DNA of 64,000 bases from Propioniciclava sp. MC1595 (GCF_017569205.1 NZ_CP071870.1:2604001-2668000); one strand, 5' to 3'; positions 17,087 to 25,739 are shown, numbered from the stretch's first letter. Made by a program: numbers and translations. The notes: a model not told the origin generated them from the sequence alone.

Positions 17087-18607
17087 TCAGCCGAAGTCAA
17101 CGCCCTGGGCGAGCTGGACCGAGCCCGAGTAGTTGATCGTGTTCGTGGCCCGTCGCATGTAGGCGCGCCACGCGTCCGAGCCGGACTCGCGGCCGCCGCC
17201 GGTCTCCTTCTCGCCGCCGAACGCGCCACCGATCTCGGCGCCCGAGGTGCCGGCGTTGACGTTGGCGATGCCGGTGTCGGCGCCGGACGCCCCGAGGTAG
17301 CGCTCGGCCTCCAGCACGTCGTTGCTGAACAGGCCGCTGGAGAGCCCCTGCGGGACCGCGTTGTGCAGCGCGATGGCCTCGTCGAAGTCCGACCAGGTGA
17401 GCACGTACAGGATCGGCGCGAAGGTCTCGGTGAGCACCACGCCCTCCTGGGCGGGCATCCGCACCAGGGCGGGGCGCACCCAGAAGCCCTCGGCGTCCAC
17501 GTCGGCGCGCTCGCCGCCGGAGACCACCTCGCCGCCCTGGGCCTTCGCCTTCTCCAGCGAGGCCTGCATCGCGTCGAACGCTGCCTCGTTCACCAGCGGG
17601 CCGAGCAGGACGCCGTCGGCGAACGGGTCACCGGCCTGCAGCGACTCGAAGGCCCGGGCGACGCGCCCGACGACCTCGTCGGCGACGGACTCGTGCACCA
17701 GCAGTCGCCGGGTCGAGGTGCACCGCTGCCCCGCCGTGCCGGCCGCGCCGAACACGATCGAGCTGACGGCCTGGTCGAGGTTCGCGCTCGGGGTGACGAT
17801 CACGGCGTTGTTGCCGCCGAGCTCGAGCAGCGAGCGGCCGAAGCGGGCGGCCACGCGCGGCCCGACCTCGCGGCCCATCCGAGTGGAACCGGTCGCCGAC
17901 ACCAGGGCCACGCGCGGGTCGTCGACGAGCGCCTCTCCGATGGCCCGGTCGCCGATGACGACCGCGTGCAGGCCCTCGGGGGCGCCGACCTCTGCCATCG
18001 CGCGGCGCAGCAGGGCGTCGCAGCCCAGCGCGCACAGCGGGGTGAGCTCGGACGGCTTCCACACCACGGGGTCGCCGCACACCAGCGCGATCGCGGTGTT
18101 CCACGACCAGACGGCGACCGGGAAGTTGAACGCCGAGATGACCCCGACGACGCCGAGCGGCTGCCAGGTCTCCTGCAGGCGGTGCCCGACGCGCTCGCTG
18201 GGCATGGTCCGCCCGTACAGCTGGCGGGAGAGGCCGACGGCGAAGTCGCAGATGTCGATCATCTCCTGGACCTCGCCCAAGGCCTCGGTGTGGATCTTGC
18301 CGGCCTCGATGGTGACGAGGGCGGCGAGGTCCTCCTTGTGCTCGCCGATCAGCTCGCCGAGGCGCTTGACCAGCGCGCCGCGCACGGGGGCGGGCACCTC
18401 GCGCCAGGCGACGAAGGCCTCGGACGCCGCGGCCACGGCGTCCGACACCTCGGCCGGGGTGTGCGTACGGACGCCGCACAGCTCCTCGCCGGTGAGCGGC
18501 GAGCGGGCGCGGACGGCGCCGTCGTCGACGCACCAGGCGTCCCGGTCGACGCCGAGGGCGGCCAGTGCGGCCTCGGCGCGCTCGCGGAGTTGGGCGGTGG
18601 TCTTCAT
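17087..18607 (-). CDS. amaB: L-piperidine-6-carboxylate / aminoadipate-semialdehyde dehydrogenase
   Basis: A 506-aa NAD-dependent aldehyde dehydrogenase of the ALDH7 (antiquitin) type. Visible: VISAFNFPVAVWSWNTAIALVCGD near residue 165, LELGGNNAV with the general-base Glu near 270, and GQRCTSTRRLLVH with the catalytic Cys near 305. It oxidises 2-aminoadipate 6-semialdehyde (or its cyclic form) to 2-aminoadipate, the step after lysine 6-aminotransferase, whose gene is the first of this operon. The ATG overlaps the hglS stop (ATGA). Confidence 0.9.
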   Translation of the reverse strand: MKTTAQLRERAEAALAALGVDRDAWCVDDGAVRARSPLTGEELCGVRTHTPAEVSDAVAAASEAFVAWREVPAPVRGALVKRLGELIGEHKEDLAALVTIEAGKIHTEALGEVQEMIDICDFAVGLSRQLYGRTMPSERVGHRLQETWQPLGVVGVISAFNFPVAVWSWNTAIALVCGDPVVWKPSELTPLCALGCDALLRRAMAEVGAPEGLHAVVIGDRAIGEALVDDPRVALVSATGSTRMGREVGPRVAARFGRSLLELGGNNAVIVTPSANLDQAVSSIVFGAAGTAGQRCTSTRRLLVHESVADEVVGRVARAFESLQAGDPFADGVLLGPLVNEAAFDAMQASLEKAKAQGGEVVSGGERADVDAEGFWVRPALVRMPAQEGVVLTETFAPILYVLTWSDFDEAIALHNAVPQGLSSGLFSNDVLEAERYLGASGADTGIANVNAGTSGAEIGGAFGGEKETGGGRESGSDAWRAYMRRATNTINYSGSVQLAQGVDFG

Positions 18608-19905
18608 CGGGTCTCCTCCATGGCGTCGCGCGACGCCTGCTGCTGTGCTGCGTACAACTCCATCGGGTCGTGGACGGTGCGGCCCATCGCCTCGGCCAGC
18701 CACGCCTCGTCGCGGTGCGACCCCTCGAGCGTGACATCGCGGCTGCCCGCATGAGCGAGGTTCGAGGCGAAGATGCCCGCCGCCGAGCGCGGCAGGAAGT
18801 CCTCGTAGACGATGGGCGTCCGGACGCCATCGACCCACTCGAAGAACGCCAGGCCGGCCTCGGCCAGGCCATCCTCGTCGACGGGCCAGTTGGCGCGCCA
18901 GACGTCGAGCTTCACCTGGTTGCGCTCGTCGGCCGACATCCCGGCCGAGCGCTCGTCGATCTCGACGATGAGGCGGTCGTACAGGTCACGCCCCTTCGGG
19001 GTCAGCGCGATGCCGCGCTGCTCGACCTCGCCGAAGCGCACCGACAGGGTGCCGTCGACGACCGAACCGTCGGCCTCGCGGAAGCGGCGGCGTTCGGCCA
19101 GCGCCTTGAACGAGGTCTGGCGCAGCAGGACGTCCGGGCCCTCCCACGCCGGGGGGCCCTGGATCTCGTCGATCATGGCGATGCCCAACTCGGTCATGCG
19201 GCGGTAGAGGTCGTCGATGTCGAGCACGCGCGGGGTCAGGTGGTTGATGTGCGTGGCTCGGACGCCGCCGATGTCGGCCGCGACGCCGGAGATCGTGGAG
19301 AGGCGCTCGTACCACGCCCGGCCGACGGGCTCGTCGGAGAGCTCGAAGCAGGCGGTGGCGAGGGCGAGAAACTCCGTGGCTTCGGCGTCCTCCAACCCGC
19401 CGTCCCGCTCGGCCTTCTCGGCCAGGGCCACGACGTCGTCGCCGAACAGTTCGCGGTCGGCGAGGAAGGCGTCCAGCTCGGCCTGCAGGGCCTCGTCGAA
19501 GTAGCGGCGGTCGTCGGTGACCAACACCGAGCAGAACACCCGGAACGGGTTGATCGCCAGCGCCTCCTTCGTCGTCGGCCGGAACGCCGTCGACACGATC
19601 GGGAGCGACGTGGCGGCGTCCCCGCGCAGGTCGTAGAAGCCGACGGGCTCCATGCCGAGCGCCGCGAACACCTGCGCGACGCGCGCCAGTTCATGGGCCG
19701 TGCCGACGCGGATGGCGCCGTGCCGCTCGGCCGTGACCCGGTCGATGCGGCCGAGGCGCTCGGCCGTGTCGGGGTGGGCGGCCATGTGGTCGGCGTTCAC
19801 GGCGGTGGAGACGTCCACGAGCGTGTTGTACGCGGGCACCTCGGTGCCGTACATCGCCGACAGCGAGCGCGCGAACGCCGCGCGCAGGGCGTGGGTGTCG
19901 TGCAT
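18604..19905 (-). CDS. hglS: 2-oxoadipate dioxygenase/decarboxylase (HglS, DUF1338)
   Basis: A 433-aa protein of the DUF1338/YdcJ family, related to HglS of Pseudomonas putida, a non-heme Fe(II) enzyme that turns 2-oxoadipate into D-2-hydroxyglutarate and CO2. The metal and substrate residues expected from that family are visible: HGAIRVGT (first His plus substrate-binding Arg) near residue 60, THINHLTPR near 225, and GEVEQRGIALTPKG with the third ligand Glu near 290. The position between lat and amaB supports the assignment. Start is ATG, 1 nt after the lat stop. Confidence 0.88.
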   Translation of the reverse strand: MHDTHALRAAFARSLSAMYGTEVPAYNTLVDVSTAVNADHMAAHPDTAERLGRIDRVTAERHGAIRVGTAHELARVAQVFAALGMEPVGFYDLRGDAATSLPIVSTAFRPTTKEALAINPFRVFCSVLVTDDRRYFDEALQAELDAFLADRELFGDDVVALAEKAERDGGLEDAEATEFLALATACFELSDEPVGRAWYERLSTISGVAADIGGVRATHINHLTPRVLDIDDLYRRMTELGIAMIDEIQGPPAWEGPDVLLRQTSFKALAERRRFREADGSVVDGTLSVRFGEVEQRGIALTPKGRDLYDRLIVEIDERSAGMSADERNQVKLDVWRANWPVDEDGLAEAGLAFFEWVDGVRTPIVYEDFLPRSAAGIFASNLAHAGSRDVTLEGSHRDEAWLAEAMGRTVHDPMELYAAQQQASRDAMEETR

Positions 19906-19906
19906 G

Positions 19907-21235
19907 TCAGCCCTCCATCGCGGTGAGCACGCGGTCGATGGCGTCCACGGCCTTGTCGATCGCGGCGCGCTCGACCGTCAGGGGCGGGCGGACGCGCAGC
20001 GAGCGCTCACCGCAGCCCAGCATGAGCACCCTCTCGTCGTCCTGCAGCCGGCGGATGGCCTCGTTGCGGGTCGCGGTGTCCGGCAGGGAGATGGCGCACA
20101 TGAGGCCGAGGCCGCGGGCGTTGGTGACGATGGAGTGGCGGGACTGCACCTCCTCGAGGCGGGAGAGCAAGTGCTCGCCCTCGGTGCGGGCGCGCCCCAT
20201 GAGGTCGTCGGCCTCGATGACCTCGAGGATGCGGCGCGAGCGGACCATGTCGGTCAGGTTGCCGCCCCACGTGGAGTTGATCCGGCTGGAGACCTTGAAC
20301 ACGTTCTGCTCGACCTCGTCGACGCGGCCGCCGGCGGTGATGCCGCAGACCTGCAGCTTCTTGCCGAAGCTCATCACGTCGGGGGCCACGCCGTAGTTCT
20401 GCCAGGCCCACGGCGTCCCGGTCATGCCGCCGCCGGTCTGCACCTCGTCGAAGATGAACAGGGCGTCGTTCGCGTGGCACAGGGCCTTCATCTGCTCCAG
20501 GAAACCCTGGCGGAAGCGGTGGTCGCCGCCCTCGCCCTGGATCGGCTCCATGATGAACGCCGCGATGTCGTGCGGGTTCGCGGCGAAGGCCGCCTCGGCC
20601 TCGGCGAGCGTGGCCGCCTCGACGGCGTCCATGTCGCGCTCGGCCGCCCAGTACGGGGTGGACAGGCGCGGCCAGTCGAACTTCGGGAACCGGGCGACCT
20701 TGTTGGGGTCGGTGTTGGTGAGGCTCATGGTGTAGCCCGAGCGGCCGTGGAAGGCCTCCTTCAGGTGCATGATCTTCGTGCCCAGCTCGGGGCTGCGGCC
20801 GTGCGCCTCGTTGTGGCGCGACTTCCAGTCGAAGGCCGTCTTGAGGGCGTTCTCGACGGCGAGGCTGCCGCCCTCGATGAAGAAGTAGTGGGGCAGCTGG
20901 TCGGCGCCCATGACGCGCGCGAAGGTGTCGACGAAGCGGGCCATCGCGACGGTGTAGATGTCGGAGTTGGACGGCTTGTTCAGCGCGGCCTCGAGCAGTT
21001 CGGCGCGGAAGGTCTCGTCCTCGGTCAGCCCCGGGTGGTTCATGCCCAGGGCGTTGGAGGCGAAGAACGTGAACATGTCGAGGAACTCGTCCCCCGTGGC
21101 CTCGTCGACCAGCGTGGTGCCGCGCGAGCGGTTGAGGTCGAGGACCAGGCGCATGCCGTCGACGAGGATGTGGCGACCCAAGGAGGCGAATACCTCGCCG
21201 GGCGCGATGGTGTCGTTCGTGAGCGTGTCAACCAT
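19907..21235 (-). CDS. lat: L-lysine 6-transaminase
   Basis: A 442-aa class III PLP aminotransferase that moves the epsilon-amino group of lysine to 2-oxoglutarate, yielding 2-aminoadipate 6-semialdehyde. Features are FFASNALGMNHPGL near residue 55, IEGGSLAVENALKTAFDWKSRHN (PLP phosphate loop) near 125, FDEVQTGGG near 260 and the PLP Lys in SFGKKLQVCG near 290. The ATG at 21235 is preferred over one 10 codons upstream, because TATCGT lies 6 nt before it (leaderless). First gene of lat-hglS-amaB. Confidence 0.92.
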   Translation of the reverse strand: MVDTLTNDTIAPGEVFASLGRHILVDGMRLVLDLNRSRGTTLVDEATGDEFLDMFTFFASNALGMNHPGLTEDETFRAELLEAALNKPSNSDIYTVAMARFVDTFARVMGADQLPHYFFIEGGSLAVENALKTAFDWKSRHNEAHGRSPELGTKIMHLKEAFHGRSGYTMSLTNTDPNKVARFPKFDWPRLSTPYWAAERDMDAVEAATLAEAEAAFAANPHDIAAFIMEPIQGEGGDHRFRQGFLEQMKALCHANDALFIFDEVQTGGGMTGTPWAWQNYGVAPDVMSFGKKLQVCGITAGGRVDEVEQNVFKVSSRINSTWGGNLTDMVRSRRILEVIEADDLMGRARTEGEHLLSRLEEVQSRHSIVTNARGLGLMCAISLPDTATRNEAIRRLQDDERVLMLGCGERSLRVRPPLTVERAAIDKAVDAIDRVLTAMEG

Positions 21236-21323
21236 TCGGGGACGATACCCCGGGAGTAGCCGCAAAATCTACGCTCGAATCGCATATTCGCCTGTGATTC
21301 TTCGCCGTGCCCCGTCTCGCGGA
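21236..21323 (-). promoter_or_regulatory. Promoter region of the lysine operon
   Basis: TATCGT at 21247-21242 is a good -10, 6 nt from the lat ATG. This AT-richer stretch also has GGCGAA repeated at 8-nt spacing (around 21304-21285 on the minus strand) and GCGATTCGAGCG, possible sites for an Lrp/AsnC-type lysine-responsive regulator. That role is only a guess, since no regulator gene is nearby. Confidence 0.4.
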
Positions 21324-21461
21324 TCAGGCCACGACCTCACCGCCGGCGGCGTCCAGCGTCTCTCTGGACGCGGACCGGCCGCCCGCCGGCCCGGCCTGCG
21401 GGGTGGTGCACCCCACGAGGGCCAGGCCGAGGACGGCCAGTGCTGCGCGACGCGTGAGCAT
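21324..21461 (-). CDS. Tiny predicted lipoprotein coupled to glpX
   Basis: A 45-codon frame: MLTRRAALAVLGLALVGC is a textbook lipoprotein signal peptide with lipobox LVGC; the mature part is only about 28 residues (Gly/Ala/Ser-rich). Its ATG overlaps the glpX stop as ATGA, like the confirmed gene pairs in this window. Function unknown. It could be a decayed longer gene, but codon usage and coupling argue for real translation. Confidence 0.55.
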   Translation of the reverse strand: MLTRRAALAVLGLALVGCTTPQAGPAGGRSASRETLDAAGGEVVA

Positions 21462-22468
21462 CAGCCGCCGTGGGCGGCGCGCCAGGCGCTGACCTTGTCG
21501 AGGCGGTGGTGGGCCTCGACCCAGCGCACGGTGCCGGACTCGGAGCGCATGACGACCGAGTGCGTGCGGGCGTCGCCGCCCGGCATGTAGCGGACGCCGT
21601 CGACCAGGTCGCCGTCGGTGATGCCCGTGGCGACGAACAGGGTCTTGTCGGAGCCGACCAGGTCGTTGGTGTCGAGGACCTTGTCGACATCGAAGCCGGC
21701 CTCGGCGGTGCGGCGGCGCTCCTCGTCGGTGGTCGGGTGCAGGCGGGCCAGGATGCGGCCGCCGAGGCACTTCATCGCACACGCGGTGACGACGCCCTCG
21801 GGGCTGCCGCCGATGCCGGCGAGCATGTCGATCTTCACGCCCGGGGTCGCGGCGGCCACGGCGGCGGCCACGTCGCCGTCGGTGAACATGCGGGTGGCCG
21901 CACCGGCCGCGCGGATCTCGTTGACTAGGTCGTTGTGGCGCTCACGGTTGAGCACGCCGACGACGAACTCGGAGACGTCCTTGCCCTCGGCCGCGGCGGC
22001 CTTGCGGATGTTGTCGGCGATGGGGGCGTCGAGGTCGATGACGTCGGCGGCGTTCTGGCTGACGACCAGCTTCTCCATGTAGAAGCACATGTGCGGGTCG
22101 TACATGGTGCCGCCCTCGGCCGCGGCGAGCACCGCGATCGAGTTGCGCATGCCCCACGCCAGCAGGCGGGTGCCGTCCACGGGGTCGACGGCGATGTCGA
22201 TGCGGTCGCCCCAGCCGGTGCCGACCTTCTCACCGTTGGCGAGCATCGGGGCCTCGTCCTTCTCGCCCTCGCCGATGACGATGGTGCCGGCCATGCGCAC
22301 CTGGTTCAGGATCGAACGCATCGCGTCCACGGCGGCCTTGTCGCCGGACTCCTTGTCGCCGCGCCCGGCCCAGCGGCCGGCGGCCAGGGCCGCAGCCTCG
22401 GTCGCGCGCATCAGGTCCAGCCCCAGGTTGTGACCCGCCAGCATGAACCGCTCCATACCCTGACCCAT
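21461..22468 (-). CDS. glpX: Fructose-1,6-bisphosphatase class II
   Basis: GlpX (335 aa) hydrolyses fructose-1,6-bisphosphate in gluconeogenesis. Family motifs are GRGDKESGDKAAVDAMR near residue 37, VIGEGEKDEAPML (metal-binding Glu/Asp), VDPVDGTRLLAWGM near 95 and GIGGSPEGVVTACAMKCLGG near 200. The frame is open upstream, but the ATG at 22468 follows GAGGAGG at 6 nt. Actinobacteria commonly use this class as the only FBPase. Confidence 0.95.
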   Translation of the reverse strand: MGQGMERFMLAGHNLGLDLMRATEAAALAAGRWAGRGDKESGDKAAVDAMRSILNQVRMAGTIVIGEGEKDEAPMLANGEKVGTGWGDRIDIAVDPVDGTRLLAWGMRNSIAVLAAAEGGTMYDPHMCFYMEKLVVSQNAADVIDLDAPIADNIRKAAAAEGKDVSEFVVGVLNRERHNDLVNEIRAAGAATRMFTDGDVAAAVAAATPGVKIDMLAGIGGSPEGVVTACAMKCLGGRILARLHPTTDEERRRTAEAGFDVDKVLDTNDLVGSDKTLFVATGITDGDLVDGVRYMPGGDARTHSVVMRSESGTVRWVEAHHRLDKVSAWRAAHGG

Positions 22469-22604
22469 CCGTGACCTCCTCGTCCGGCGCGACGTCGACG
22501 GCCGCGCTGTGTCCCGCCCCCATGTTTCCGCATCCCCCGGGTTCGCGCACGCGACGGCGACCCGGGTCACCCGCAGGGGTTCTACCCCCACGGCCGGGGA
22601 CGGC

Positions 22605-22636
22605 TAGACTGGCCCCCGAACCTACGCCTGCGTAGG
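22605..22636 (+). promoter_or_regulatory. Promoter and 16-bp operator of the desaturase operon
   Basis: TAGACT (22605-22610) is a plausible -10. Eleven bases on, CCTACGC-CT-GCGTAGG (22621-22636) is a perfect 16-bp palindrome placed at about +5 to +20, where a bound repressor would block transcription. The leader then carries GGGGGAGG as ribosome site for the ATG at 22661. TetR-type regulators control similar desaturase/reductase pairs in other bacteria. Confidence 0.65.
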
Positions 22637-22660
22637 TGGTGTCTCTCGGGGGAGGATCCC

Positions 22661-23716
22661 ATGCGCCGACGACGGCCCCTGGCCGAGATCCTGTCCGCGC
22701 TCACCTACCCCCTGCACGTCGACGACATCACCGCCCTGTTCGACCCGCGCTACTCGTCCAAGCAGCCGCGCGCCCGCGTGACAGACGTCGTGCGCGAGGG
22801 GCCACGCACCGCGACCATCCGGTTCCACCCCCCGCCCGGCTGGCGCGAGCACCAGGCCGGCCAGTGGGTGCGGGTGGGCGTCGAGATCGACGGCGTCCGG
22901 CACTGGCGGTCGTACTCCCTGTCGACCGCCCCGGGCCAGGACCCGGCCATCACCGTCACCGACATCGGTCGCGTCTCGGGCGCGCTCGTGCGGCGGGCGC
23001 GACGCGGCGACATCCTCTACCTCGACCCGCCGCAGGGCGAGTTCGTGCTGCCCGAGCACCCGCGACCCCTGCTCATGGTCACCGGCGGCAGCGGCATCAC
23101 CCCGGTCATGTCGATGCTGCGCACGCTGGCCGGCAGCCGGCCCGATGCCGACGTCGTCCTCCTCCACACCGCACGCACCCGCGACGAGGCGCTGTTCGTC
23201 GACGAGCTGGACGCCCTGGCCGCCTCCGCCCCGAACGTTCGGCACGTGCTGTGGCTCAGCGGCGAGCGCGGACGCCTCGACCTCACCTCCGTCGCGGCCC
23301 TGGAGGAGCTGTGCCCCGACTGGAGGCAGCGCGCCGCCTACGTCTGCGGCCCCGAGGGCCTGGTCGCGGACGCCGAGCGGCTGTGGGCGTCCGAGGGCGC
23401 CGGCGAGCACCTGACGCTGGAGCGGTTCGAGGTGAGCCGGATCGCCGCACCCGCCGGCACCGGCGGCACAGTCACCTTCACGCGCTCCGACAAGGAGGTC
23501 GCCGCCGACGGGGCCACCGCCCTGCTCGAGGCCGGCGAGACCAACGGCGTCCCGCTGCCCAGCGGCTGCCGCATGGGCATCTGCCGCACCTGCCTCACCA
23601 AGCTGGACGCCGGGCGCGTCCGCGACCTCACCACCGGCGAGGTGCACGGCGAGCCCGGCGACCTCATCAGAACCTGCGTGTCCGCCGCCGCGGGCGACGT
23701 CCACCTCGATGCCTGA
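22661..23716 (+). CDS. Ferredoxin/NAD(P)H reductase with C-terminal [2Fe-2S] domain
   Basis: A 351-aa electron-transfer flavoprotein: FAD-binding RSYSLSTAPG near residue 85, NAD(P)-binding MVTGGSGITPVMSMLR near 140, and a plant-type [2Fe-2S] domain at the C-terminus with PSGCRMGICRTCLTKL and a final RTCVSAA. It corresponds to the Rv3230c-type reductase that feeds electrons to the acyl-CoA desaturase DesA3 in mycobacteria; the desaturase gene follows after 15 bp. Expression is probably controlled by the palindrome in the leader. Confidence 0.9.
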   Translation: MRRRRPLAEILSALTYPLHVDDITALFDPRYSSKQPRARVTDVVREGPRTATIRFHPPPGWREHQAGQWVRVGVEIDGVRHWRSYSLSTAPGQDPAITVTDIGRVSGALVRRARRGDILYLDPPQGEFVLPEHPRPLLMVTGGSGITPVMSMLRTLAGSRPDADVVLLHTARTRDEALFVDELDALAASAPNVRHVLWLSGERGRLDLTSVAALEELCPDWRQRAAYVCGPEGLVADAERLWASEGAGEHLTLERFEVSRIAAPAGTGGTVTFTRSDKEVAADGATALLEAGETNGVPLPSGCRMGICRTCLTKLDAGRVRDLTTGEVHGEPGDLIRTCVSAAAGDVHLDA

Positions 23717-23731
23717 CGACAGGGAGAGACC

Positions 23732-24853
23732 ATGACCATCGCCATCCGTGACGAACGGCCCGCCGCCCGGCCCGCCGGCGCGTCCCACCTGACCCGCGCG
23801 CAGGTCGACGAGCTGGGCCGCGAGCTGGACGCCATCCGGGCCGAGGTCATGGACTCCCTCGGCGCCGCCGACGCGGCCTACATCAAGCGCGTCATCCAGA
23901 TGCAGCGCATGCTGGAGGTCGGCGGGCGGGCGCTGCTGCTGGGCGCGCGGCGTCCGGCGGCGTTCGTGGTCGGCACCGGCATGCTGGCGCTGTCGAAGGT
24001 CCTCGAGAACATGGAGATCGGCCACAACGTGATCCACGGCCAGTGGGACTGGATGCGCGATCCCGACATCCACTCCACGACGTGGGAGTGGGACTTCGTC
24101 GCCCCGGCCAAGGGCTGGAAGCACACCCACAACGACGTGCACCACACCTGGACCAACGTCGTCGGCAAGGACCGCGACGTCGGCTACTCGGTGCTGCGGG
24201 TCAGCCGCGACCAGCCGTGGGAACCCCGCTTCCTGGCCAACGTGCCCATGAACGCGCTCATCGCCCCGTTCTTCGAGTGGGCGATCGCGATCTACGACCT
24301 CGAGATCGACGAGGTGAAGGCCGGACGCAAGCCGAAGAAGGCGCTCGTCGACGACCTCAAGGCCGTCGGGGTGAAGTTCGCCCGCATGATCGGCAAGGAC
24401 TACGCCGGCACGCCCGGCCTGGCCCACATGGCCACCCGGTCGGGGCTGCAGGCGATGGCCGGCACGTTCCTGGCCAACACGATCCGCAACATCTGGGCGC
24501 ACACCGTGATCTTCTGCGGGCACTTCCCCGACGAGGTGGAGTCCTTCACCGAGGAGGCGATCGAGGGCGAGACCCGCGGCGACTGGTACGTCCGCCAGAT
24601 GCTCGGCTCGGCGAACCTCTCCGGCGGGCGGCTGTTCCACATCATGGCCGGCAACCTGAGCCACCAGATCGAGCACCACCTGTTCCCCGACATGCCCTCC
24701 AACCGGTACGCGCAGGTGGCGCCGAAGGTGAAGGAGATCTGCGAGCGCTACGGCCTGAAGTACACCTCCGGCCCCCTGCACCGGCAGATCGCGCAGACGT
24801 GGCGCACGATCGCCCGCCTCAGCCTGCCCGACCGCCTCGCCGTCGCGCGCTGA
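23732..24853 (+). CDS. Membrane fatty-acid (acyl-CoA) desaturase
   Basis: A 373-aa di-iron membrane desaturase. The three His boxes are present: HNVIHGQWDW near residue 97 (HxxxH), HTHNDVHHTW near 131 (HxxHH) and HQIEHHLFPDMPSNRY near 310 (HxxHH). It probably introduces a delta-9 double bond into acyl-CoA using the reductase encoded just upstream. RBS GGGAGAG precedes the ATG. Its stop codon abuts that of the convergent hydrolase with no spacer. Confidence 0.9.
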   Translation: MTIAIRDERPAARPAGASHLTRAQVDELGRELDAIRAEVMDSLGAADAAYIKRVIQMQRMLEVGGRALLLGARRPAAFVVGTGMLALSKVLENMEIGHNVIHGQWDWMRDPDIHSTTWEWDFVAPAKGWKHTHNDVHHTWTNVVGKDRDVGYSVLRVSRDQPWEPRFLANVPMNALIAPFFEWAIAIYDLEIDEVKAGRKPKKALVDDLKAVGVKFARMIGKDYAGTPGLAHMATRSGLQAMAGTFLANTIRNIWAHTVIFCGHFPDEVESFTEEAIEGETRGDWYVRQMLGSANLSGGRLFHIMAGNLSHQIEHHLFPDMPSNRYAQVAPKVKEICERYGLKYTSGPLHRQIAQTWRTIARLSLPDRLAVAR

Positions 24854-25603
24854 TCAGGCGACGCGGCCCAGGAAATCGGTCAGGGCCGCAACGATGGACG
24901 CCTCGGCCTCGGCCCGGCTGACCGTCGGGATCCCGTCCCCGGCCTGCGGCCCGTAGCGGCCGAAGAAGCTGTGCACCGCGCCCTCGACGACGACCAGGTC
25001 GGTGCCGGCCGGCAGGCGGTCCAGCCCGCCGCGCACGGCGTCCCCGTCGGCGACGAGGTCGTGCTCGGCCTGCAGGACCACCGCCGGGAACCCCGCCGCG
25101 GTGAGGTCGTCGCCGTCGGGCGGGTAGGCGGCCAGCAGCACGAGCCCCGCCAAGGCGTCGGGGTGGTCGGACGCCCACGCGGCGGCCATCGCCCCGCCGA
25201 GCGAGTGGCCCCCCACCACGACCGGACGCCCCGCGGCGTAGTGGTCGACCAACCGCTGCGCCCGACCGGCGTCGAGCACGGCGAGGTCGACGGGGAACTC
25301 GGGGATCACGGTGTGCACCCCTCGGCCGGCCAGCGCGCGCCCCAGCCACTCGTAGGCCTGGGGCCGGACCAGGCCGCCGGGGTAGAGCACGAACAGGATG
25401 TCGGCATCGGCCTCCGGCCGGACCGACAGGACGCGGCCTCCCACGTCGTCGAGCGACACCACGGCCCGGGCGCCGGCGGGGTCGCCCGCCGCGTCCTGCC
25501 CCGGCACCAGCGGCGGGCGGAGCACATAGGGCTGGGCCAGCCCGACCCCGTAGCCGAGCAGGCCGACCAGGACGACGAGCAGCACCTTGAGGAGACGTCG
25601 CAT
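24854..25603 (-). CDS. Secreted or membrane-anchored alpha/beta hydrolase
   Basis: A 249-aa protein with an N-terminal hydrophobic anchor (residues 4-24) and an alpha/beta-hydrolase fold: oxyanion region LYPGGLVRPQAYEWLGRAL, nucleophile elbow GGHSLGG near residue 135, Asp in EHDLVADGD and the catalytic His in EGAVHSFFGRYGPQ near 218. Substrate unknown; the family includes carboxylesterases and dienelactone hydrolases. The ATG at 25603 has a weak ribosome site; a TTG 4 codons upstream is possible. Confidence 0.75.
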   Translation of the reverse strand: MRRLLKVLLVVLVGLLGYGVGLAQPYVLRPPLVPGQDAAGDPAGARAVVSLDDVGGRVLSVRPEADADILFVLYPGGLVRPQAYEWLGRALAGRGVHTVIPEFPVDLAVLDAGRAQRLVDHYAAGRPVVVGGHSLGGAMAAAWASDHPDALAGLVLLAAYPPDGDDLTAAGFPAVVLQAEHDLVADGDAVRGGLDRLPAGTDLVVVEGAVHSFFGRYGPQAGDGIPTVSRAEAEASIVAALTDFLGRVA

Positions 25604-25634
25604 GGGGCCATGCAAGCAGACCGGGGCCCCGCGG

Positions 25635-25707
25635 TGGGCCCACAGGGGATCGAACCCTGAACCCGCGGATTAAAAGTCCGCTGCTCTGCCAATTGAGCTA
25701 TAGGCCC
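25635..25707 (-). tRNA. tRNA-Lys (anticodon TTT)
   Basis: A 73-nt cloverleaf: acceptor GGGCCTA / TGGGCCC (one G-U pair), U8-A9, D stem GCTC/GAGC, anticodon stem GCGGA/TCCGC with loop CTTTTAA, and T stem CAGGG/CCCTG with loop TTCGATC. Discriminator A; the CCA end is not encoded. Confidence 0.96.
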
Positions 25708-25714
25708 CGCCGGC

Positions 25715-25739
25715 CCACTCTACCGGCGGCCTAGAGTGG
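25715..25739. promoter_or_regulatory. Back-to-back -10 elements of tRNA-Lys and the GroEL-like gene
   Basis: CCACTCTA-N9-TAGAGTGG is an exact inverted repeat. On the plus strand TAGAGT (25732-25737) is 6 nt before the ATG at 25744; on the minus strand TAGAGT (25722-25717) is 9 nt before the 5' end of tRNA-Lys. Both hexamers match the actinobacterial -10 consensus, so two RNA polymerases cannot start here at once. Confidence 0.55.
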
